Assembly: GCA_944548615.1 (NCBI GenBank) | Contig: OX155961.1 | Coordinates: 12,710,239-12,774,238 of the forward strand | Reading direction: 5' to 3' | Length of the DNA stretch: 64,000 nt | Source: Micropterix aruncella | Taxonomy: Eukaryota; Arthropoda; Insecta; Lepidoptera; Micropterigidae | Part shown: positions 35,888-46,250 of the stretch, piece after piece | How positions within the stretch are numbered: the first letter of the stretch is position 1 | Layout: every line of letters starts with the position of its first letter | Translations under genes and position numbers: made by a program | Notes under the pieces: generated by a model | Seen by the model: the letters and a program-made list of their open reading frames with translations, nothing else | Databases searched by the model: none | What the model was told of the DNA's origin: nothing

Positions 35888-36385
35888 GTTAGCGCGGCGT
35901 GATGGGCGTCTTCGTGAAATTGTACTGGCAATTATTGATATATAAAGGCCTAGATGGGTATTTCGCGCGCGAAAATTACCATTTTAATACCAATACGGAT
36001 TGCCTCCAGTATTAGTTTCGCTAGTACTCCCCGGTGTGAGCGATCCCGCGACGAACATTGCTGTGTTTATCTCTTTCATACTTTTTAATGTATTGCTCTA
36101 TCCCTGTCACGTTTTTACAAGCGCGACGGAACCTTTGTACCTGAGGGCATATCTATATCTTATATATCGACGCTGACAATAGTGGGATTCGTAGAGTCAA
36201 GAAATAAACGTCACTAAGCACGCGCCGTGTTATTCTTCATCCGCTCTCGTAAGAGGCCCGACCCACGAGAAAACACTTACCAAATGAAAACTAAATACGA
36301 AAGGTCAACTCCACAAATAATGACCCGACGTACCACAAATGGAGACCCCGACGTGATTACCACAAATGGTGACCCCGACCCTGTG
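35888..36385 (+). mobile_element. Putative BEL/Pao-type LTR and leader fragment
   Basis: The block contains motif D (TGATATATAAAGGCCTAG, a TATA-like start), an AATAAA near 36202, and then ACAAATGGAGACCCCGACGT and ACAAATGGTGACCCCGAC in tandem (36314-36385). TGGTGACCCCGAC is like a BEL/Pao primer-binding site. There is no gag or pol frame downstream, so at most this is an isolated LTR plus leader. The boundaries are guesses. Confidence 0.4.
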
Positions 36386-36419
36386 GATATTCAAGTTGTT
36401 TGCCAACGATCTGATTAAT

Positions 36420-37904
36420 GTAGTCGTGTCGACGCAATGCTCAATGTCTTGAAAACAATATACTATTATACTATTATGGACAAAAGTAGTGCGAAGAATA
36501 GACTCAAAGACAATAAATACTATTTACCGCCATCATAATCCTAAATCTTTGCCCTACTACTTTTCTATATCGCATATAAGTTGCTGGTGTTCTGGTCGAC
36601 TGAATTACTTTTTATTTATTTATTTCTTTTTAGGAAAACCAACAGCTAATTATAATTTAACAAAAAGACGGAGTATGATAACAGAGAGCAAATTAAAGGT
36701 TTTCACCTTTGTAGAAATATATGTGACCTTTTAATTAAAGCTATCGATTAAAAATACATCAAAAATTATTCAACAATTAATGCTAAAGAATTCACTGTTC
36801 AGCCGCTGCCTTGCTGAGTTAATACTCGTACAGAATATATCAATAAAGTCAAAGCGTTTTAACAAAACATTCAAATTGACACTTGTTCGCCACAGAAATG
36901 CATTTTGCCTGTAGTTGGTACCAGCATAAGGAACATGAAGAGCAGGGTTAAATCTATTGAGTTTGGAAGGAACATGGAGATTAATTTTATTTAGTAAGTC
37001 GGGACAGTTAATATTATTGCAAAAAGGTTAGATTATTATTTTTAGCAAAAAGGTTAAGTCCGCGGTTTCACGCCGCTTAATCAAGGGGAGGATATGAAAT
37101 TTCTTGCATAAATTGAAATAGTTAGATGAGCTGTATGGGATTTTCCCTTTTAAGGCACTCTCACTTTACCTCTCCCTTTCAAGGCACTCTCCCTTTCGTT
37201 ACAGACACCCCCGGTCGCGGCCTATGTAAACATCCCGACCCTCTCAACCACTGATAATGACATACTTCAGGATATCTGCTGGGTCGTTCTTTCAAATGAT
37301 ACTCGTCTTTTAAATGTCAGTTTGGCTTTTAATCGTTTTTTATCCGATAATTTCAATATTATTTTAATTTATTTCACTATAAATGGCTTTCTACTGTCTA
37401 AAATTGATTAAATGATTAAATTGCTCTATATTATCTCGTAAATCTAATCGAACGCTATATTTTGAGATCAAAACCAGATGTTCTGATTTGCGAGCTATCC
37501 TGATTTATAAATAATTGCTGAAGCGAAAATGGTCGCTGTTAGTTGAGACCGCCTCCGCTTGTCGGCACCCTCTCGCTGCGGAAGTGAAACGGAACTATTC
37601 GCTTATTAGAATGATACTAAGACCATTCTAGTCGGACTTTTAGTTTCTGAATTATTTGACAGTTAAAAAACGTTAAATCAAGGTCTAGTATCTGGTGTGA
37701 ATTTCTGGTCGTATTCTCGTCAAAATGTGCTCCTGATGTAGTCGGTTTACCATCTCAGGAGTAATCCTGGAAGGAGTAGCATTTTTTTTATAGTCACGTT
37801 CCATTAATTTGCCCATTATGAGCATGAGCAACATTATGTCTGGCTGATTTTACTTTTATCCTTCTAGCTAATTTACTATGCTATGATTTACTATTGCTAG
37901 GTAC
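36420..37904. other. AT-rich gene-free stretch
   Basis: No recognisable gene, RNA or repeat apart from a short duplicated CAAAAAGGTTA/CTTTCAAGGCACTCTCCCTTT pair near 37020-37200. Confidence 0.45.
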
Positions 37905-38665
37905 CTAATAGTCCCGCGCAGCTTGGGTGGGTTGGCCAATTTTTATGTCATCTGTACTGCCTACCTCAAGGTTTAACTCCCATCTGGTAGCCTCCTCGAA
38001 GAGGGACTTAACCTGTCAGGGGCGATGTGAGCCACTGCTGTAATCTGCAGTCAGAGGCGGTTGGGATCGAAAGATTGCGGATTCAAGGAAATACCCCGGG
38101 CGGAAATGGGCGGTTTTCATGTCAACCACGCTTACGCAATCAGCCGTGGCTCACTGCGTCAGAAGATGTATGTTTTTTAGAGAGCGAAAGTAGTGGTTGA
38201 CTGTCCAAGTCCGCCATTTGTGCATACATTTTTTTAAAATAAAACCAGTGTAATATTCATTAACTAATGTTTTATAGCATAATAAAGTTATGATATTCTA
38301 TTCTATTATCTAGTAGTCGTCCACCTGACGTCAACTATCATTGAAATGTTTCTTTGGCCACTCGATCCCGAGTGAATATGGTGGGTAAAGTACGCCTTGG
38401 TTTATGATATGTTCAAACTGAATTATCGTTTACGTGTTGTAGAGACCGCGCAAGCGACCTCGAATTTATGACCAGATTGGAGGACAGGGAAATCGGTAGT
38501 GAGGGGTGAGGTTGGCCCACTGCACGCGCCGGTATCTCTTCCCAGTTCCTCGCGGTAAGGCGTTGTCCCTAAGTCTCTGCGTTCACCTCACGGTTGAAAG
38601 AATGATCCAATATCGTTATAACTTCGTGGGATGGCGGGTTTTTTAGTAGTAAATGACAACTCTCA
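37905..38665 (-). repeat. Family B pieces, two
   Basis: Two reverse-oriented pieces: 37905-38180 (weak, related to the 5105 and 24825 start) and 38317-38665. The second matches 46351-46745 well, with CACTCGATCCCGAGTGA, TATGTTCAAACTGAATTA and TCGTTATAACTTC. Both 38317 and 46351 begin at the same internal family B point, so they form a subfamily. Confidence 0.7.
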
Positions 38666-39077
38666 AGCTGATTTACTATATTATGCTGTCAATCTTGAAT
38701 TCGGATCGTGCACATAACCATTCTCAAATCCTGAGGAGAAACTCAAAAATACGCGACTCCCGGGAACTGTCAAGCTAAATCTCGGAGACGGTGTGAATGA
38801 CCCCTAATTCTACACGAGTTTCGACGTTCCCTTCTGCTAAGCCGAGCAGTAAATCGACATTTGTTCGGCCGAACGCTGGACGTGTATGGAGTTAATCTGC
38901 CATTGTTTTGTGGTTCACAGAAACGTACCGCCCCACGCTGCCGTATTTAAAAGATATCAAACCGCGCCGCGCCGTGCCGCGACCGGTGCATGCGTCTAAA
39001 ATCGGAATAAGTACCTTTATAATTAATGAGTCAAAAACTGATATTACCACGTGGGTTTATGACACCCTTACGTTTCA

Positions 39078-39115
39078 CCCGGACAACGGCGGTTATAATA
39101 TCGCTGAAACCTCGG
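39078..39115 (+). repeat. Degraded Penelope terminal word
   Basis: CCGGACAACGGCGGTTATAA, then GCTGAAACCTCGG, resembles the core of the Penelope terminal repeats elsewhere in the window. Short and diverged. Confidence 0.4.
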
Positions 39116-39119
39116 CGTC

Positions 39120-39683
39120 GCGTCTAGTTTCTCCATCTCTATCTTTAACTCTACTTGCCTTAATTATAACTAGAAGTAAGTCTAACTTCATGTCTTCTGT
39201 TGTCACTCTAGTTTTCTATCTATATCTTCATCTGTTTTTTGTCTTAATTAAAACTAGAAATAAGTCTAACTTCACGTCTTCTGTTGTCGGTCTAGTTTCT
39301 CCATCTCTATTTTTATCTGTTTTTGCCCTTATTATAAATAAAGGTCTAACTTCACGTCTTCTGTTGTCGGTCTAGATTCTCCGTCTCTATCTTTATCTAT
39401 CGTTGCCTTAATTATAACTAGAAGTAAGTCTAACTTCACGTCTTCTGTTGTCGGTCTAGTTTCTCCATCTCTATTTTTATCTGTTTTTGCCTTAATTATA
39501 ACTAGAAGTAAGTCTAACTTCACGGCTTCTGTTGTCGGTCTAGTTTCTTTGTCTCTATCTTTTTCTGTCTTTGCCTTAATTATAACTAGAAGTAAGTCTA
39601 ATTTCACGTCTTCGGTTGTCGGTCTAGTTTCCCCATCTCTATCTTTATCTATTTTTGCCTTAATTATAAATAAAGGTCTAACT
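39120..39683. repeat. 84-bp minisatellite, left part
   Basis: About seven units of 82-86 bases, each with GTCTAACTTCACGTCTTCTG and TTGCCTTAATTATAACTAG. Because most units are a multiple of three, the minus strand keeps a frame with 28-residue repeats (VKLDLLLVIIKAK...RPTTED). The array is cut by the hAT element at 39684 and resumes at 40722-40760. Confidence 0.92.
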
Positions 39684-40721
39684 CAGTGGCGGTCTCTTCA
39701 TATAAGCCGAAAAGCCGGGCTTGCCTATTCTTCGTAATTAACAATTAAATAAATTAATAACACAATTCGTAAAAAAAAAACAATTAAATAAATTAATTTG
39801 CTATCTAACGAGTGCTATCTAGCGGACGGAGCTCGCTCCACGCGACGAAATTCGTTATGGCCGCGGCGTCGATAAAGCAGCGTGCGATTGCAGCTGTGTA
39901 CCGACGTGTCCTCTCGCTCGCTCGCACATGTGGGCTTTCAATGTGGCTTTCAAAATCAGTGTAACCTCTCGCTCTAACCAGTGGCAAATTACGCAAAACA
40001 ATTATAAGTATATAGAGGATTTTACTATGGAAACCAAAGCCGTGCTTGCCCATGAAGGTGACAGCGAACGTGTCAAATGTCGCAACGTGAGACGATGAGC
40101 GCGAACTTCACTTGACTGTAGTTAGTGTAGGTTTGTGCGACTGACATCACGGTATTTTTTATTGTGTAATTTCAATTCATTTGTGGTTTTTAGTGCCTGA
40201 TAAACAATGGAGGAAATTGTCCCTTGTGGTGAGTTATGTGTACGACTTTTAATCGGCGAAGACAAAGTAAAATCTTTGAGTTTTGAGCAAAAGTTCTTTG
40301 CATCATTTTACTCAGACGTAATAAACTCATTTTTGAAAAAAGATAGAGGCTTCGATTTAGAATATAAATAAGCTAGTTAAAGCTATGTACCTAGCACCTA
40401 ATTACTTTTTGTTCCCTTTTTTTATAAAAAAGTCTTACAGCTCATACAAGCAAGGGTCAACTTCTTAACTCGATGTCACTCGCTCAAGCAAATAAAACGG
40501 TTTTTCTTAAAGCCACCGGAGGTATTCGACTGCTGATAAGTGTATGTTAAATTCTGTCTAGCAGTAGTATGCCTTCAGTGTGCTTTATTGAATCTACGAC
40601 ACAAGCAGTAAATTTCAAATTGAAGATTGAAGAGGAAAGAGGTACTACTTTTTGTTACTATAAAAAAACACAAAAAGGTATGTCGGGCTTGCCCCATTCA
40701 CCAACCCCGGGCACGCCACTG
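39684..40721. mobile_element. hAT-type element with exact 8-bp target duplication
   Basis: Ends read CAGTGGCGGTCTCTTC inwards from the left and CAGTGGCGTGCCCGGGG inwards from the right. The octamer GTCTAACT, which is minisatellite sequence, flanks both sides (39676-39683 and 40722-40729). Inside, a 55-codon plus frame at 40207 (MEEIVPCGELCVRLLIGEDK) may be a transposase start, but I see no catalytic part. At 1038 bp it is non-autonomous. Confidence 0.93.
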
Positions 40722-40760
40722 GTCTAACTTCACGGCTTCTGTTATCACGTCTATTATTTC
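40722..40760. repeat. 84-bp minisatellite, resumed
   Basis: GTCTAACTTCACGGCTTCTG continues the unit interrupted at 39683, then the array decays. Confidence 0.8.
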
Positions 40761-41616
40761 ACGGTTCACTCGCCATTTAATTTAAAAGAAATCGAATTAT
40801 TTATAAATAATTTTGAGTACTTCGGTATAGGAAATATTTTAAGTAAGTAAGAAAATATGTTCTTGTGGTATTAGAATAAATTGGTTTTCGCCACAATTTG
40901 GTCTAGATAAGGCATGCACAGTTCGGCACTTCTTGGTAATGTTCGATTCTCGTCGGGTGGCCGCCCCCGGCCTACTTTGTTTTCGCTTTACTAATACTTT
41001 GTTTTCGCTTAGAGTTCTTTTTGCTCGGCTCCTAATGGTCGTAACGTGATGTTAAATAGCCTATAAGTTTACTCAAGAATTAGGCTATAGAATGCAAAAA
41101 AACAACAAATCCGACCAGTGGTTTCAGAGATTAGCGAGTTTAAACAACAAACTCTTCAGATTTACTATTAGTATTGTTTTTAATTAGATTTTTTTTATGG
41201 TGCTTTCTTCAGTTATCTTATAACAAGTGCAATACCCTAAAAAAAATATATATATTATTAAGCAGATTTACCCCCTAATCTAAGCATAAAGCATAAAGGC
41301 AAGACATTCACATCCTAAGAATAATCACCTCATTAAGCACCGTGTTATTTAACCTCTCATTAACTAGTTGCTAATTAGCAATTGTTTAAACACTGGTCAG
41401 CGGAAAGACAATAAAAGTACCAGAAGGGAGAAAATTAAACGCTCCAGGGATTGAGTGAGTGGAGTCCTTTGTTCAAGCTAAATTATAAAATAGTTTATGA
41501 TAACTGGTTTGCTTAGAACACTGGAATCGTTTGAGCAAAATTATGCTGCTAGACGTCAGTAAGAATATGTTCAAATTAATTTATCGAATTTCATAGATCT
41601 TGTTGACTGTTTAGTA
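40761..41616. other. AT-rich gap
   Basis: No gene or clear repeat. Confidence 0.45.
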
Positions 41617-41892
41617 TTCATAATCATATTCATATTCATATTCATTTTATTAGTATACTGGTATACAAGTCAGATAGAGATTAGCAAATATCCATACATA
41701 TTAGCAAACAAACATTTTTTTTATCGTAAAGAAAAGATAAAATTACCAAAACAAAACGAAGAAAAAAAACACAAGAATAATGTAAAAAGAAAAAATACAA
41801 GACAAAATGCAAAGAGATCATTAAATAATTTAGCCACCAAAGCATTTTAGACTTCACTCGAGTAATATTCCTCCAGTGAGTAAAGCGCCTTA

Positions 41893-42393
41893 TCTGTAAT
41901 AATAATAATAATAATAGTAATTTTATTCATTCAAAAACATAAATTTATAATTGTATTAGTTGCAGAATCTACCTAACTAGGCCATAGCCCGTACCAAGGA
42001 AAACTCTATGTATGGCAAAGATTTATTCATGTGCACATAATATTAAAATGAAAAATACAAAATATGATAAAATATAAAATAGATAAGCGAATGCAAATTA
42101 AACTTATAATTATATTTAAAATATTGATATAGCATGGTCATGGAAATAAAAATGTAAATAAAAATGTAAAATGTCGTAATGTGAAGTTTGTAAAACAAAT
42201 AAATAAATAGTATTAAAATATAAAGTGTAGTGCAATGGTATGACAATAATAATAATGCAGACCTTTACTTTAAAATATGACTTATTGCCTTTTCCACCTC
42301 ATTTCTACCAAGTTGAAGTAAATGTTGTGTAATTTTAGATTTTATTTGGATTGACTTGTGAGTGTTATGGCATGTTTTTATAGATCTCTTAAG
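41893..42393 (-). mobile_element. Nested LINE-type 3' end with (ATT)n tail
   Basis: Inserted in the minus strand between the KRYL and TDKAL codons of the host LINE. It contains AATAAA signals and finishes in TTATTATTATTATTATTAC. Its UTR includes GGCCTAGTTAGGTAGA, a word shared with the 3' ends at 49060-49485 and 55346-55690. A short repeat of GCCTTAAGAGAT at the insertion start (42380-42410) marks the junction. No coding sequence remains. Confidence 0.65.
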
Positions 42394-42396
42394 GCG

Positions 42397-43104
42397 TTAT
42401 AGGTATCTCTTAAGGCGTCTCTTAAACACGTCAAGAGATCGCGCCTGCCTAACGTGCTCGCTGCGTTTGTTGTAAACCGCTGGGCCGGCGATATAGGCTA
42501 GCCTCTCCGACTTGGATAATGCATGACTTACCGAACGTAGCATGCTACGGGATCTTGTTGGATAGTGATGACGCACACCATTTACTTCAAAATCGGCTAG
42601 ATTTCTGAGAACGAACAGCGCTACTTCCATTATATAAATGGACGGCAGCGTCATGATGCAGAGATCTCTAAACAGAGGTCTAGCTGGCGTATCAAGCGCC
42701 ACACGCGCCATTGTGCGGACTGCACGCTTCTGCATAACGAAAGCCCTCTGCCTGTCGGCTGCTCACCCCCATAACTCCGCGCTGTACGTTAGCATTGAAT
42801 GAACATATGCAAAGTAACACATGCGCAGCGCGGATAAATCGAGAAATGAAGCGATGCGATAGAGTGCATAGCACGCTCTTCCCAATTTGTCACATAAAGC
42901 ATCAATATGTAGGTGCCATCGTAACTCATTATCGATTACGAATCCCAAGAAGTTTGTTGAGGATACCTTAGTTAATTCTTCGTTATTGACGGTCACCTGT
43001 ATTTCGGTTTTAGTAGGTCTAAGGCTGAAATACATAACATTAGTTTTGTTAATGTTGAGTACCAGGCCATTAGCGTCAAACCATGCACCTAACTCATTCA
43101 ACAC
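42397..43104 (-). pseudogene. LINE reverse transcriptase thumb and C-terminal region, one TGA stop
   Basis: Two collinear blocks in one frame. 43104-42763 reads LGAWFDANGLVLNINKTNVM, STNFLGFVIDNELRW and YFAYVHSMLTYSAELWG. 42735-42397 reads MQKRAVRTMARV, then ALFVLRNLADFEVNGVRHHY, ending in KRYL. They are separated by a single TGA (42763-42765) just after ELWG, where the family has W(G/A)...QKRAVR. This is the thumb and connection part of a Jockey/CR1-like ORF2. The palm with FADD is missing (5' truncation). Confidence 0.88.
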
Positions 43105-43175
43105 AAGTTGCTAAAAATGGTTATCAGATAAAATATTTATACGTATTTATATCCCTCCAATTTTGTTTAAGAAAT

Positions 43176-43537
43176 GTTTGTAGCCGTCATCTCTATTGAA
43201 GTTCGGAGTTCTTCTACGTGGAACCCTCTTCTTAAAATGTTCCCGCCGCCGAACGCCGAACGCAAAGACGTAAAACAGGATACAGTAAGTGTTGTGTGCA
43301 AGACGGATTTTAAAAATTCCCGCGCTCCGAGCCCGGCCCCCCACCACCGTTATAACCTACGCAGTGGCGGCAGCGATTTGCGGCCTACCCGCAAAACAAC
43401 GGACTGACAGCTCTTCAGTCTACCCTAGACAACGGCGGCTGCAACGTCACCGAAACGTCGGGTCCTACAAATTTCACGCGGTAAATTCGTTTTCTATCCT
43501 ATTTATAATGTCAAACAACCACGATAGTCTTCGATTC
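43176..43537 (+). mobile_element. Penelope-like 3' fragment with 5' inversion
   Basis: From about 43211 the plus strand matches 20560-20890: TWNPLLKMFPPPNAERKDVK, an RYNLRS motif, then the terminal repeat with GGCGGCTGCAACGTCACCGA and TTTATAATGTCAAACAACC. Here the codon TGG is intact where the 20.5-kb copy has TGA. Upstream of 43211 the NFNRDDGY-encoding 35 bases are present in the opposite orientation, a 5' inversion. It ends against a family A terminal block at 43538. Confidence 0.85.
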
Positions 43538-43600
43538 TAATTCAGCTTGCAAGATTTGACCTAAACAAATATACCTTGCAAGGTAAATAAAAAACTTAAG
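43538..43600 (+). repeat. Family A terminal block fragment
   Basis: ATTCAGCTTGCAAGATTTGA and TTGCAAGGTAAATAAAA, as at 8231 and 21690. Confidence 0.8.
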
Positions 43601-44260
43601 GTAAGTAATAACGTTTAAAATAATTAAATAAGTGACGATCCTATTTCACCAAGAATATAAGGAGAGGAATTTTGAAAAAAAATGCGTGCTAAATTTTCCT
43701 ATGGTCCCTTTGATTAACATAGGCCATAGACAAATTAAGCATATGTTTTTTTATAGAATAGGCCTCAAGGTGATCAAGAAAAATTACCGCAGGTATAGGT
43801 TCCGAGCAATATGCTTTTCAGCAACTTCTTTTTTAGTGGGAATGGGTTTCGCTCGTGTGGCATCCGCCAGGGCGGTGGTTCGTGTACTTCCCGCCCGCCG
43901 ACCGGCTTATAATTACCCATTGAGGAGGCTCGCTTCTGTCAGAGTCGTAATGCGGTTTCTTAACGACGGCAGCCCCAGACCGCTTCGGAGGAGGCTGCCA
44001 TTATATTGACAATGTTATCGCGCGACGCGGCGGCTGATAAAACGCCAGATTAACGGCCGTGATCGCGCGTTTTTATTGCCAACGCCGCGGATTAAGCCGC
44101 TATTCCAGATCGACCGCTACCCGAGCAGATGCACTTCTCACTCATCAGAGTGGACGGGAATTGGGTACACGCATGGCCGCATTTCAAACACAACCTGCAT
44201 CGCAGACAACATGGAAGCAGTATCGTCTTTTCCAGAGCACTTACTTAGAGACAAACATCT
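43601..44260. other. Gap with a GC-rich block
   Basis: GC-rich part at about 43840-44180 with overlapping plus frames (43632-44009, 44059-44280) lacking any domain I recognise. No feature supported. Confidence 0.4.
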
Positions 44261-44276
44261 CACATTATAGCAACAA

Positions 44277-44944
44277 CTAGGGTTGTCGACTACAGCGGGC
44301 GAGCCCGTCACCTCAGGAAGTTTTATCGATTAGTCGTTCTATCCCCCTGGAGTGAGCGCAGAAGACTTGGACAAAACAGTTCACCGTCTAGCACCGCCAC
44401 AAACCCGTAAGAGGCCAACGCCTTAAACGCGAGATAGCCAGGAGTGTTACCCAGCGGGCTTACACTCACGCCCTTACTTCCAATTGTGACCAGATTACTC
44501 CAGTCCCTCGATTGGTTACGAGTTCGAGGTGGCTTGCGCGGTCCTCTCCCTTACGAAGCGGTGAAACGATGTATACCGAATCTATCGCGGACCACGGCGT
44601 CCTTTGCCCGGCTGTTCACCCAGGATCGGGTAGCCGATGGTCGTTTCAAGAGCAGTCGCCGTAAGGTCCGCAACCACCTCCGCTCTATAGGAAACAGTAC
44701 TGCTTCCAGACTCCCCCGACTGTTAGTCAGAGTGCGCAATCGATTAGCTTATGCCGCACGGTGCGCAGACCGTCCATGAGCGCCAGAAGGTTGATTCCCA
44801 GGGGAAACTAGCCATAAGGCCAGAGTCCTACCCAGGCTCGCACTTCATACGTGGAGGTCGTCGGATAGGTGTTGACCCGTGAGTGTGACCAACCCTGAAC
44901 AGAATGGGTCTTCGTGGCCAACTCAGCAAGGGCCCATCAACTCC
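44277..44944 (+). repeat. Family B element, full copy with 16-bp target duplication
   Basis: The exact 16-mer CACATTATAGCAACAA lies at 44261-44276 and 44945-44960. Between them are 668 bases starting CTAGGGTTGTCGACTACAGC and ending GGGCCCATCAACTCC. This defines family B's ends. I see no long open frame common to the copies, no terminal inverted repeat, no simple-sequence tail and no tRNA-type A/B boxes. A 16-bp duplication is typical of target-primed retroposition, so it may be a retroposon moved by a LINE, but the lack of a tail is unusual. Other pieces: 5105, 24825, 25835, 27885, 28795, 31800, 35078, 37905, 38317, 46351 and 52041. Confidence 0.85.
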
Positions 44945-45085
44945 CACATTATAGCAACAATAAAAAGACGCATTCTTATATTATAAGTCGGACCATTATT
45001 ATTGCGGACCATTATTGAAGACTATTTTTACAAACCTTGTATTAATCGGGAATGCAGGCTTCAATTTGTTACAAAAGAGTCTACT

Positions 45086-45302
45086 GTCCGCGCAAGCTCC
45101 GAGGAATCACGGACTGGAAAAAAGGGCGGATGACGCTGCCCTTGACCGTCGCTTCATACCCCGCACTCTCCCAGTACCAGTACTGGAAGAGTGCTAGTAC
45201 TGGGAGTGCTAGTATGGAGCGTCGGTCAAGGACGGCGTAATCCGCCCTTGACCGACGCTACCGCTTCGCCAGCTACCGATTCCTCGGAGCTCGCGCACGG
45301 AC
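45086..45302. repeat. Long imperfect inverted repeat (hairpin)
   Basis: Left-arm words GTCCGCGCAAGCTCCGAGGA, GGGCGGATGACGCTGCCCTT and CTCCCAGTAC are answered by GTACTGGGAG, GGACGGCGTAATCCGCCC and TCCTCGGAGCTCGCGCACGG in the right arm. The centre is a small TACCAGTACTGG-like palindrome. The right arm contains about 30 extra bases, a partial duplication of CCCTTGACCGACGCT. It could be a fold-back element or a source of hairpin RNA. Confidence 0.85.
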
Positions 45303-45869
45303 TGTACGTGCCCCCCTCCCCACGGCTCACTCTCTAGGAGTGGCGACTTTTAGTATGTTTATCCCCTAAAGAGTCCAAACAAAGACCCAATGACAAAAAA
45401 ATGTGTGCCTCCCATTTCCCTCTTACATTCTCTATATTTATACATCTTCTTTATTTATAGCGAAATAATCCCCGAAGAAGATTGATATGCGCATCCCGAC
45501 CCGCGTCCAATTACCGAGCGTCGAATTTTATCAGAACAATCGGTCATTTCTAACCTTCGGTCCGTGAAGAGACGATACCCAACATCAAAGCTGCAATTTG
45601 TTAAATGATTTTCCATTCAATGCAAAATAGCGGCGGAGGACGAAGATAAATTTCGATAAATGGAGCCTTCATTATCGGATATTAGTGAGGTACATCTTTG
45701 GTAAGAAATTTCTGATATGAATTACTGATCTTGTAGGTCACAATCAAAAGCCGTCTGCGATAGCAGGAAGAGTAGAGATGGAAAGACGAATCAAGATATT
45801 TTTAGCATACAATAAATAACCTAACGCTTAAAACATTGCACTCCTTAAATAATACATTACTAGGATATC
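45303..45869. other. Gap
   Basis: Nothing recognised. Confidence 0.4.
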
Positions 45870-46250
45870 TAAATGGTTTCCTAATTATGGTTTTATAACA
45901 CTCTTTTGTGCAACATAAAGTGGTTGCAGAACGGTTTTAGCACAACCACCCCAAGCTATAATACCGTAATATATAACTGTTTTACAGAGAGTAAAGTAAG
46001 TCATCTTGAGCGTTCCTGGCTCCAAAATGTTTTTAAACTCTCGAAAAATAAATCCTAGCTGACGCACCTTGTTTGATAAAAATCCTATGTGATCACCCCA
46101 ACGTAGATTTTAATCAATTGTAATGCCCAAATTTTTTTTTTCTCTCTCTGAAGAGGGACACTGACATTGTCGATTGTCTGAGCATTCATGAATAGTTACA
46201 TGAAAGTTTTCTGGTGCCTGCGACGTCTTTGTCTTTTTTACATTAAGTTT
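45870..46250 (-). pseudogene. LINE reverse transcriptase thumb fragment
   Basis: The minus strand gives LGITID..LRWGDHIG (shifted frame), FLSNKVRQLGFIFREFKNIL, then YFTLCKTVIYYGIIAWGGCA and LQPLYVAQKSVIKP with a stop at 45885-45887. LxYGIIAWGG...LQPLQ..QK..IK is a standard thumb signature of a Jockey/R1-like group. Palm and C-terminus are missing. Confidence 0.82.

Larger units (their letters stand above)
41617..43110 (-). mobile_element. LINE with a second LINE tail nested in it
   Basis: Coding runs from about 43110 to 42397 and, after an insertion, ends at 41848-41890. The tail is a (TATGAA)n run at 41617-41650. The protein break is diagnostic: the frame stops right after FKRRLKRYL (TAA at 42397-42399), and TDKALYSLEEYYSS with its own stop appears 500 bases on. 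The related fragment at 4591 has KKYL and TDKAF adjacent. The 5' side ends near 43110, close to a Penelope fragment. Confidence 0.85.

Noticed and set aside
39332..39607. Repeat protein with KLDLLLVIIKAK units
   Set aside because: It is the translation of the 84-bp minisatellite; kept only as a finding.
44277..44944. Family B as a tRNA-derived SINE
   Set aside because: A GGTTCGA-like word occurs in some copies, but there is no properly spaced A box, no tail and the length is too great.
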